Notes under the pieces: model-generated
What the model was told of the DNA's origin: nothing
Database searches by the model: none
What the model saw: only the letters and a program-made list of their open reading frames with translations
NCBI GenBank assembly: GCA_035544675.1
Contig: DATKCA010000264.1
Coordinates: 1 to 14,476 of the forward strand
Length of the DNA stretch: 14,476 bases
Direction: 5' to 3'
Source of the DNA: DATKCA01 sp035544675
GTDB lineage: Bacteria; Acidobacteriota; Thermoanaerobaculia; Gp7-AA8
Translations under genes and position numbers: made by a program
Shown: positions 6,217 to 12,228 of the stretch, piece by piece
Numbering within the stretch: position 1 is the first letter of the stretch
Layout: every line of letters begins with the position of its first letter

Positions 6217-7842
6217 TCAGCGAGTGCCGACCACCGGCGGCGTAGTCCGCGGCTCGTGGAAGGTGGTGTTGTCGTGGTCGTTGTACTGGAGGAACTTCGC
6301 GCGGAGGCGGGCCACCTCATCGCGGTACTTCGCATCGGCGATGAGGTTGCGCTCCTGTGCGATGTCGGTCGACAGGTCGTAAAGCTCCGTCGCCTTGTTG
6401 TCCCTGTCGACGAGGAGCACCATGCTCCCCTCCCGGATCGCGCCGTCGTAGGCGAAGCCGGCCTGGTAGATCACGAACTCATGGAGAGGACCCTTCTGCG
6501 TTCCGGTCAGGATCGGCAGCAGTGACGCCGAATCCATCGCCTGGTCCGCGGCCATGGTCTGCCCGGTCAGCTCGTACATTGTCGCCACCCAGTCGTGATT
6601 GACGATCAACTGGTCGGACACCGTTCCCGGCGCGACCTTCGAGCCTGCGGCGGTGCCATCGCCCCAGCGCACGATGAACGGCACGCGATGGCCGCCTTCA
6701 TAGACGGAGGCCTTGTAGTCGCGGAACGGGCCGTTGTTGTCGTGTCGCGGATCGCCGTACTCCACGACGTTCGGCCACAGCGCGCCGTTGTCGCTGGTGA
6801 AGATGATGATCGTGTTCTCGAGCAGGCCCTCCTTGCGCAGCTTGGCGACGATGTCACCGAGCTGCAGGTCGAGCTCGTAGAGCACGTCGGAGGTCCTTCC
6901 GCCGGTGCGGCCCTTCACGGGCCGGTCGAGCACCTTCGGGTCTCCATCGAAATCGATCGGCGGCGTGTGCGGCACGTGGATGGCCTGCGACGAGAAGTAC
7001 AACAGAAACGGCCGGTCGCGCTTTTCGCGCCGGTTGAGGGCGAGGTGGTCGTCGATGAACTGCAGCCCCTTCGCCGTCAGAATCCGTCCGACCTGGCTCG
7101 AGTCGTAGTGGACGTCGCAGCGGGCGGGGACCTTCTCCGCCTCGACGATCTCGCACACGCCGTTGTTCGTGATCTCGTAGCGCCCGTTCTTGCGCAGGAC
7201 CGTGCTGCGGTTGTCGGGCGGGCTGGCCGGGTCGACCGGCAAGTACCTGCCGTTCTCGAAGAAGGCGTACGGCTCGTGCTGGATGCCGCTGGGCAGCAGG
7301 AGCGAATAGTCGAAGCCGTGCTCGCTGAGCGAGTCGCGGATGCCGCGGGCGAAGTCCATGGTGCTGATCGCGTCTTTCTCGCGGATCACTTTGCCGTTTG
7401 TGTCATAGATGTCGCCGCCGAGGTGGCCCTTGCCGAGGAAGGCGGTGCGATAGCCGGCGCGCTGAAGGATCTCACCGGCGGTGAGATGCCGCCCCTCGCG
7501 CAGGTGTGCGGCCCCGGTCGTGAATCCCGAGCTGAAGTTGATGTCCCAGCTGCCGCCGGGACGGCCGTTGCGATAGGGATTGCTCCCCGTGAGGAGGCTG
7601 AAGCGCGACGGAGCGCAGAGCGCGGCGGGGGAATGGGCGTCGGTGAAGCGCATGCCTTCGCGCGCGAGCCGGTCGATGTTGGGCGTCGGCACGACCCCGC
7701 CGTACACGCCGACGTCGCCGTAGCCGACGTCATCCGCGAGAAAGAGGACGACGTTCGGCAGCGCGCGACGATCCTCGGCGTCCGCCGGCGCGATGGCGAG
7801 AAATACGAGGCAGAGTGCTGCAAGCGTGACGCGTTTTTTCAC
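6217..7842 (-). CDS. Secreted formylglycine-dependent sulfatase
   Basis: This type I sulfatase has 541 residues from a GTG at 7842-7840, chosen because AAGGAG lies 5 bases upstream. The GTG 7 codons earlier has no such site. A Sec signal peptide (KKRVTLAALCLVFLAIAPADA) directs it to the periplasm or beyond. The catalytic signature CAPSR (76-80) followed by LLTG is the Cys-type formylglycine motif, needing FGE. Metal ligands are seen in LADDVGYGD (Asp37, Asp38) and TSDNG (349-353). GKGHLGG (Lys138, His140), with Gly where Trp is usual, and IHVPHTPP (from about 288) complete the active site. EGGHRVPFIVRW is typical of arylsulfatase A-like members. It hydrolyses a sulfate ester of unknown identity: no glycoside hydrolase or polysaccharide genes lie nearby. 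It forms an operon with the FGE gene. Confidence 0.95.
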   Translation of the reverse strand: MKKRVTLAALCLVFLAIAPADAEDRRALPNVVLFLADDVGYGDVGVYGGVVPTPNIDRLAREGMRFTDAHSPAALCAPSRFSLLTGSNPYRNGRPGGSWDINFSSGFTTGAAHLREGRHLTAGEILQRAGYRTAFLGKGHLGGDIYDTNGKVIREKDAISTMDFARGIRDSLSEHGFDYSLLLPSGIQHEPYAFFENGRYLPVDPASPPDNRSTVLRKNGRYEITNNGVCEIVEAEKVPARCDVHYDSSQVGRILTAKGLQFIDDHLALNRREKRDRPFLLYFSSQAIHVPHTPPIDFDGDPKVLDRPVKGRTGGRTSDVLYELDLQLGDIVAKLRKEGLLENTIIIFTSDNGALWPNVVEYGDPRHDNNGPFRDYKASVYEGGHRVPFIVRWGDGTAAGSKVAPGTVSDQLIVNHDWVATMYELTGQTMAADQAMDSASLLPILTGTQKGPLHEFVIYQAGFAYDGAIREGSMVLLVDRDNKATELYDLSTDIAQERNLIADAKYRDEVARLRAKFLQYNDHDNTTFHEPRTTPPVVGTR

Positions 7843-7863
7843 CAGGTCTCCTTCGTCGCACAC

Positions 7864-7891
7864 AGTAGAGCGGCGTCTGGCGACGCGTCAA
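7864..7891 (-). promoter_or_regulatory. Candidate promoter of the sulfatase-FGE operon
   Basis: On the minus strand TTGACG (7891-7886), a 16-bp spacer and TCTACT (7869-7864) precede the AAGGAG ribosome binding site (7853-7848) and GTG start by a sensible distance. The -35 matches five of six consensus bases and the -10 four of six. GACGC occurs as inverted and direct repeats inside this element (GCGTC 7873-7877, GACGC 7882-7886, and the palindrome GACGCGTC 7882-7889), a possible operator. The motifs were identified by eye. Confidence 0.4.
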
Positions 7892-7904
7892 ATCCCTGGC
7901 AGTC

Positions 7905-8633
7905 TCATACCATCGGGATCGATTCGGGCACCGGCATCTCGTCCCAGGTCCGCCCTTCGAGCATTCGCCCGCTTTTCTTCTTGTTCCGGCCGCCCCACTG
8001 CTTGAAGAAGAAGGCGATGCCGGCGCGCCGGCATTGATCGCGGAGATCGGTGATCCATTCCGGACGCACTGCTCGCGCATGCGGCCCTGATTCGCCGCCT
8101 GCGATCACCCAGTGAATGCCGCTGAGGTCGAGCGATGGAAGTGCGTTGAGGAGCGGCTCTAGAGAGAGAAACTTCACCGCTGCTCCGGTCCCCCGCAACG
8201 CGTCGATGCGTCCGACGTATGCACCGCTCTCGACACTCACTCCCATCCAGACATTCGATGGCCATTCAATTTGCGAGTCGACGGTTTGCAAGCGCTCGGC
8301 GCGTTTGGTCAGGAGTTGGAACCGGTGCCAGTGGGCGGTGCGCATGACCGCGAAGACCTGCTGGATGTAGGAGAGCGGGACGCGCTCGTGAAAGAGATCG
8401 CTCATCGAGTTGACGAAGATCGCCTGCGGCTTTTTCCAGCGAAGCGGCAGTTCGAGCATGTGAGGCTGCAACGTGACCTCGAACCCGTTGCGATAGTTCG
8501 GCTGCCGCATCGCCTGGAGGCGTAGCGCCATCCGCTCGGCATAACAGTTCTTGCAACCGGGACTGATCTTCGTGCACCCGGTGACCGGATTCCACGTCGA
8601 CTCCGTCCACTCGATGTCGGAACCGTGAGCCAT
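7905..8633 (-). CDS. DUF5131 / phage Gp37-Gp68 family protein (three-Cys motif)
   Basis: This is a 242-residue protein. It opens with IEWTESTWNPVTGC and carries a three-cysteine cluster, GCTKISPGCKNCYAERMA, with Cys20, Cys27 and Cys30 (CX6CX2C) from the ATG at 8633-8631. Further family marks are FVNSMSDLFHE, FQLLTKR, NVWMGVSVE, FLSLEPLL, WVIAGGESGPHAR and FFFKQWGG. The family is radical-SAM-like in sequence layout, so the cysteines probably bind a metal cluster. The reaction is unknown. Members occur in phages and mobile regions and beside TcmP, whose remnant overlaps this start by one base (TGATG). The ribosome binding site AAAGGGG (8647-8641) lies 7 bases upstream. The protein itself looks complete, although its partner is truncated. 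Confidence 0.86.
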   Translation of the reverse strand: MAHGSDIEWTESTWNPVTGCTKISPGCKNCYAERMALRLQAMRQPNYRNGFEVTLQPHMLELPLRWKKPQAIFVNSMSDLFHERVPLSYIQQVFAVMRTAHWHRFQLLTKRAERLQTVDSQIEWPSNVWMGVSVESGAYVGRIDALRGTGAAVKFLSLEPLLNALPSLDLSGIHWVIAGGESGPHARAVRPEWITDLRDQCRRAGIAFFFKQWGGRNKKKSGRMLEGRTWDEMPVPESIPMV

Positions 8634-8953
8634 CAACCCACCCCTTTCAGCAGATGATCCGCAATACGCACGGCGATTGGTGCTCCCTTCTCATTCGCCG
8701 CCGCGAAACAGAGAAGATACAGCGGCGACCCGGTCGAGTTGCGGAGAACCGCGGGAGAATCTGCCACGCCGGCGAAGATCGATTTCAGGCGGTCGTTGAA
8801 GAAGCGGCCGATGGTGTCGGTCGATGCCTTCACAACGTGCTCGTCCTCACTTCCGAACAACGTCGCGGTCGTTTTCGTCCGGTAGAACGCATCAAGCCAC
8901 GGGCATGTCGTGAGCTCCGTCTGCGAATCGAGCCTACCTCGGAAACCCCGACG
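8633..8953 (-). pseudogene. tcmP: Three-Cys-motif partner protein TcmP, C-terminal remnant
   Basis: This minus-strand frame encodes about 107 codons ending at TGA 8635-8633. Recognisable TcmP sequence includes TTCPWLDAFYRTKTTATLFG, TIGRFFNDRLKSIFAGVA and GSPLYLLCFAAANEKGAPIA. TcmP is normally about 280-380 residues, so roughly the first two thirds are missing. An in-frame TGA sits at 8956-8954, and no ATG or GTG exists between it and the homologous part. The only start-like codon is a TTG at 8860-8858, which would leave 75 residues. The family is known mainly as the genomic partner of the DUF5131 protein that follows here, and its function is not established. I infer that a deletion joined this remnant to the end of the amidohydrolase gene at 8992. 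Confidence 0.8.
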
Positions 8954-8991
8954 TCACGAGAAATCCACAATAGGTAGATGACCGCGTTGAA

Positions 8992-9954
8992 TCACTCGCT
9001 CATCGCGAACCGGGTTCGATTGTTCGCGATCTGCTGCAGCTCCGCAGCCGTGAGCGGCACTCTCGTTCGGAAGATCTCCCAGCCACGCTGAATGCCGCCG
9101 GGTGGGCTGAGGTCGGACCCGTACAGGACTCGCCCGACGCCCACCTGCCGGATCTGCTGCGCCAGAGTCTCGCCGTCAGCGGCCGTGAATTCGTCGGTGA
9201 CGTTGGCCGCGACGTCGACGAATAGATTGTTCATCCGCGGGTCGTTGCGCTGCGCGGCGGCAGCGAAGACCGACATCACCTCGTCGTTCTGTGACCCGTA
9301 TCCAGGGCTGCTGGCGCCGAGATGTGCGACGACGATCTCGACGTCAGGCGCCGTCGTCACGACCTGATCGAGAAAGATCCGCGCGTCCTCGGCCCCGAAG
9401 TTCGCGCCGCCGCGCGCGCGCATGTGCACCAGGACCGGCGCGCCGAGTCGCTGTGCGAGCGCGAACAACTCCTGCACCGGTGCGAGATGCGCGTCATTGC
9501 GCAGGCTGATGCCGCTGTTGCCGAGGTGGACTTTGATTCCGGTCATGCCGGGGAGAGCGAGGCATCGCTCCAGCTCCTGGAGCGATGCCGGGCGAAGCGG
9601 ATTCGCACTGCAGAACCCGATCAGGCGCGACGCGTTCTTCGCCACCTCGGCCGCGGTCCAGTCGTTTTCTTCCCGCGTCAGCCGGTCGGGATCCGGCAGG
9701 CCTTTCCGCTCATCGGCAAAGCTGTAGCCGACCGAGAGCACGACCGCGCGCTCGATCCCGGCCGCATCCAGCTCGCGAACGAGCGCTGCGCCGTCTCGCG
9801 CGGGAAGTTTCGCAATCGGCTCGAACGCCGGGCTCACCAGGTGCTGGTGATAGTCGACGATCGGCGCGGCCCTGGGGGACACCGGAACGGCAGACGGAGC
9901 CGCTGTGCAGGCGGCGAGCAGAGGGAGGATCGCAAACGCGGGAAAGGTCTTCAT
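8992..9954 (-). CDS. Amidohydrolase-2 family metal-dependent hydrolase, lipoprotein
   Basis: This is a 320-residue TIM-barrel hydrolase of the amidohydrolase_2 (COG2159-like) type. A lipoprotein signal ends in LLAAC (Cys16), so it is probably anchored in the periplasm. Metal and catalytic sites are complete: DYHQHL (His36, His38), GIKVHLG (Lys141), VLVHMRA (His177), VVAHLG (His211) and LYGSDL (Asp281). Family members hydrolyse or decarboxylate varied substrates, and nothing here identifies this one. The ATG at 9954-9952 lacks a clear ribosome binding site but gives a well-formed signal peptide. It is 57 bp downstream of the membrane protein gene on the same strand. It is not related closely to the broken amidohydrolase at 256-419, which belongs to a different subfamily. 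Confidence 0.88.
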   Translation of the reverse strand: MKTFPAFAILPLLAACTAAPSAVPVSPRAAPIVDYHQHLVSPAFEPIAKLPARDGAALVRELDAAGIERAVVLSVGYSFADERKGLPDPDRLTREENDWTAAEVAKNASRLIGFCSANPLRPASLQELERCLALPGMTGIKVHLGNSGISLRNDAHLAPVQELFALAQRLGAPVLVHMRARGGANFGAEDARIFLDQVVTTAPDVEIVVAHLGASSPGYGSQNDEVMSVFAAAAQRNDPRMNNLFVDVAANVTDEFTAADGETLAQQIRQVGVGRVLYGSDLSPPGGIQRGWEIFRTRVPLTAAELQQIANNRTRFAMSE

Positions 9955-10011
9955 GGGCGTACGCTACATACGGGGCGCAGCGAACGTGAGTTTCGTTCCG
10001 GGCGGATCACC

Positions 10012-10902
10012 TCACCAGCAGCGGTCGAATGCCGCGAACGCGACTCCGGCGGCTGCAGCACAGAAGATGACTCCGGCGATCGCGTAGCGAAGTGAGCGCT
10101 TGCCGAGGAGATGCGCGGCGGCCGCCGGGTCGGTGGTCATGACCCGCGTTTGCTTCGCCCAGTTCCTGTCGGCAACGATGCCGCCGCGCTCGGCCGAGTA
10201 GCGGCCGAAAACACAGACCTTCGCTCCCTCCCTGACCACCGATTCAGTCAGTGTGCACTTCTCCAGATCGACGACCGCGTCCGTGCGCCGTCGCTCGTGC
10301 CGGTACGAGCCGTCGTCGTCGGACCACTCTTTCTCCACCTGCGGGCGGGTGAACGCCGGCTGCGGATCGGCGAACGTGGCCGTCCGGATATGGTCTGCCG
10401 CACGTCGCTTCGCGGCGCTATCGAGACTCTCGGCCGGACCGTCGATCACCGGCACAGCAAGAAGTCTGTACCTGCCGGACGCGGTCCGGATGCTCGATGG
10501 CGTCACTGCCACGCCCTCGTACAGGACGGCGAAGTGCGCGGTGCGGCTGCTGCCGGTGTGCATGCCGATGTTGTAACGGAACGCCACGCATCGAGCCCCG
10601 GAGAGCGGTGCGAGTATCGGGCCGGCATCGGCGTGAATGGTGCCGGCGATTCCGACGCGCCGCCCGTCGGCAGGCCGTTGGCCGCGCAGCGCACGCTGAA
10701 TCTGACGCCGTTCTCCGGTGGTTTGCGCGATTCCGGCAAAGAAACCGATGCCGATGGACAGCAGGAGGCCGGTGAACGCGGCCGGGCCGAACGACTCTTC
10801 CGGCGGAATGCCGCAACGCTCGCGGACGCCCCACATCACGGCGGCGCTCACCGACAGCCAGAGCAGCAGTTGCAGAATCGCGCTGACGGCACAGCCTTTC
10901 AT
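10012..10902 (-). CDS. GIDE-like membrane protein (MUL1/E3-like domain without RING), tentative
   Basis: Starting at the ATG 10902-10900 gives 296 residues. A GTG at 10974 would add 24 polar residues and has no better ribosome binding site. Three membrane segments are visible: about 5-25, 41-60 and 271-292, the last at the extreme C-terminus. Between them lies a soluble domain with GIAGTIHADAGPILAPLSG and ARCVAFRYNIG (about 84-113), then LTESVVREGAKVCVFGRY (218-235). That order (RGxV, APLSG-C-aromatic, late G-x-V-x-x-G strand, closing helix) fits the GIDE domain of mitochondrial MUL1/MAPL and its bacterial relatives. No RING or zinc ligands are present, so ubiquitin ligase activity is not implied. 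The role is unknown. The gene is divergent from the AIM24 gene (175-bp gap), which suggests shared control. Confidence 0.55.
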   Translation of the reverse strand: MKGCAVSAILQLLLWLSVSAAVMWGVRERCGIPPEESFGPAAFTGLLLSIGIGFFAGIAQTTGERRQIQRALRGQRPADGRRVGIAGTIHADAGPILAPLSGARCVAFRYNIGMHTGSSRTAHFAVLYEGVAVTPSSIRTASGRYRLLAVPVIDGPAESLDSAAKRRAADHIRTATFADPQPAFTRPQVEKEWSDDDGSYRHERRRTDAVVDLEKCTLTESVVREGAKVCVFGRYSAERGGIVADRNWAKQTRVMTTDPAAAAHLLGKRSLRYAIAGVIFCAAAAGVAFAAFDRCW

Positions 10903-11047
10903 GGACGGCGAGCAGGGTAGCGCAGCCTGCGGCGATTCGCTCCACGCGTCCGCGCGAACCGCGGCGTACGTCACGGCCAGGCTCAGCGCCCAGCTGGCGA
11001 AGCTGCAGGGCGGCGGGAAGGGCGGCAGATGCAGTCGAGGAGAAGGA

Positions 11048-11066
11048 GTGCGATAAGGTATCGCAC
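11048..11066. promoter_or_regulatory. 19-bp palindrome upstream of the AIM24 gene
   Basis: GTGCGATA-AGG-TATCGCAC has perfect 8-bp arms around a 3-base centre and ends 11 bases before the ATG at 11078. Its size and symmetry suit a dimeric repressor operator. As RNA it could form a hairpin with a tight loop that would block ribosome access. It sits in the only intergenic space shared by the divergent GIDE-like and AIM24 genes. The bound factor is unknown. Confidence 0.5.
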
Positions 11067-11077
11067 CAACTTCATCG

Positions 11078-12097
11078 ATGGGGGCGCTCGTGGATCAGTG
11101 GTACGTCGCGGTCAGTGGAAAACAGGAAGGGCCGTTCTCGGCGGAGGAAGTGGTCCGCCGCATTCGCGCCGGGCAGGTTCCCCGGTCTGCGCACGTCTTT
11201 GCGCAGGGGCTTGCGGCGTGGGCGCCGGTGACGTCGCGCGCGGAGTTTTCGGCGGCGTTCGGGCGCGCCGCGGTTCCTCCGCCGCCGGCGTTCGGCGGCA
11301 GCACGGCGCATGAAATCGACTACGAGATCTTCGGCGAGGAGATGCAATACGTCGAGATCACGCTCGATCCGCGTGAAGCGTGCGTGGCCGAGGCCGGGGC
11401 GTTCATGTACATGGATCCGGCCATCGAGATGGAGACGATCTTCGGCGACGGCTCGTCGAAGGATGGGGCCGGTTTCATGGGGTTGCTGATGTCGGCCGGC
11501 AAACGCGTGCTCACCGGCGAGTCTCTCTTCATGACGGTCTTCGCCAACAACGGCGGATCGCGCCAGAAGGTGGCGTTCGCCTCTCCCTATCCTGGCAAGA
11601 TCGTGCCGCTCGACCTGCGCCAGCTCGGCGGAACGATTGTCTGCCAGAAAGACGCCTTTCTCTGCGCGGCCAAGGGCATCTCCATCGGGATCGCCTTCCA
11701 GCGGAAGCTCGGCGCCGGCTTCTTCGGCGGCGAGGGATTCATCCTGCAGAAGCTCGACGGCGACGGGCTGGCGTTCGTGCACGCCGGCGGAACGATTGCC
11801 GAGCGCGAACTCGCGGCCGGGGAGACTCTGCGGATCGATACCGGTTGCCTGGTGGCGCTGGAGCCGCGTGTCAACTACGACATCCAGTTCGTGGGCGGCA
11901 TCAAGACCGCGCTGTTCGGAGGGGAAGGTCTGTTCTTCGCGACGCTGCAGGGACCGGGTAAAGTGTGGCTTCAGTCGCTGCCGTTCAGCCGCTTCGCCAG
12001 CCGCGTGTTCTCGGCCATGCCCGGCAACCTGCGCGGACGCAGAAAAGGCGAAGGCTCGATCCTCGGCCCGCTCGGCGATCTACTCGGTGGGGACTGA
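11078..12097 (+). CDS. GYF_2 domain fused to AIM24/TIGR00266 family protein
   Basis: This is a 339-residue protein without signal or membrane segments. An N-terminal GYF_2 (DUF4339-like) module at about 7-55 is marked by QWYVAVSGKQEGPFSAEEV and WAPV. A short Pro-rich linker (67-70) leads to the AIM24 beta-helix domain at about 79-306. That domain is recognised by ITLDPREACVAEAGAFMYMD, GAGFFGGEGFILQKLDGDG, VHAGGT and GPGKVWLQSLPFSR. In yeast and mammals AIM24 is a mitochondrial inner-membrane protein linked to cristae organisation. Bacterial members are uncharacterised and often cytoplasmic. GYF_2 probably mediates protein or membrane contact. The ATG at 11078 is used, but a GTG at 11090 (starting VDQWYV) is equally plausible; neither has a strong ribosome binding site. 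Confidence 0.9.
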   Translation: MGALVDQWYVAVSGKQEGPFSAEEVVRRIRAGQVPRSAHVFAQGLAAWAPVTSRAEFSAAFGRAAVPPPPAFGGSTAHEIDYEIFGEEMQYVEITLDPREACVAEAGAFMYMDPAIEMETIFGDGSSKDGAGFMGLLMSAGKRVLTGESLFMTVFANNGGSRQKVAFASPYPGKIVPLDLRQLGGTIVCQKDAFLCAAKGISIGIAFQRKLGAGFFGGEGFILQKLDGDGLAFVHAGGTIAERELAAGETLRIDTGCLVALEPRVNYDIQFVGGIKTALFGGEGLFFATLQGPGKVWLQSLPFSRFASRVFSAMPGNLRGRRKGEGSILGPLGDLLGGD

Positions 12098-12102
12098 TCA
12101 TC

Positions 12103-12228
12103 ATGAAAGTCCATCGTTTCGTGTTTTTCCTTGTCACGCTCCTGCGTCAAGGACCCTCGTTAACTCACCCTCACCGGCGGATACTTCGCCGCCGCGGCAT
12201 CGCCTCCGACTCGTGGTCGAACGCGTAG
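12103..12228 (+). other. Possible orphan signal-peptide start
   Basis: Six bases past the AIM24 stop codon an ATG opens MKVHRFVFFLVTLL, a textbook signal-peptide beginning. It then runs into sequence antisense to the end of the HELAH protein gene and stops at 12228 after 41 residues. It may be the stump of a gene once following AIM24, or chance. The short gap also holds a weak inverted repeat, GGACT (12091-12095) with AGTCC (12108-12112), followed by T-rich sequence, a possible terminator for AIM24. Confidence 0.2.

Noticed and set aside
7843..7863. GTG at 7863 as start of the sulfatase
   Set aside because: The GTG at 7842 has AAGGAG 5 bases upstream and gives a standard signal peptide. The upstream extension (MCDEGDL) is acidic and unlike a signal sequence.
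6595..8037. Plus-strand open frame of 480 codons over the sulfatase gene
   Set aside because: It is the mirror of the sulfatase coding strand: repetitive Val/Ala/Asp/Arg composition and no domain, while the opposite strand has the full sulfatase active site.
9979..9997. GAACG/CGTTC inverted repeat as a terminator between the GIDE-like and amidohydrolase genes
   Set aside because: Only 5-bp arms and no T-run on the relevant strand; too weak to annotate.
10903..10974. GTG at 10974 as start of the GIDE-like protein
   Set aside because: It would put 24 polar residues before the first membrane helix and has no better ribosome binding site. The ATG at 10902 places the helix at the N-terminus as in related proteins.
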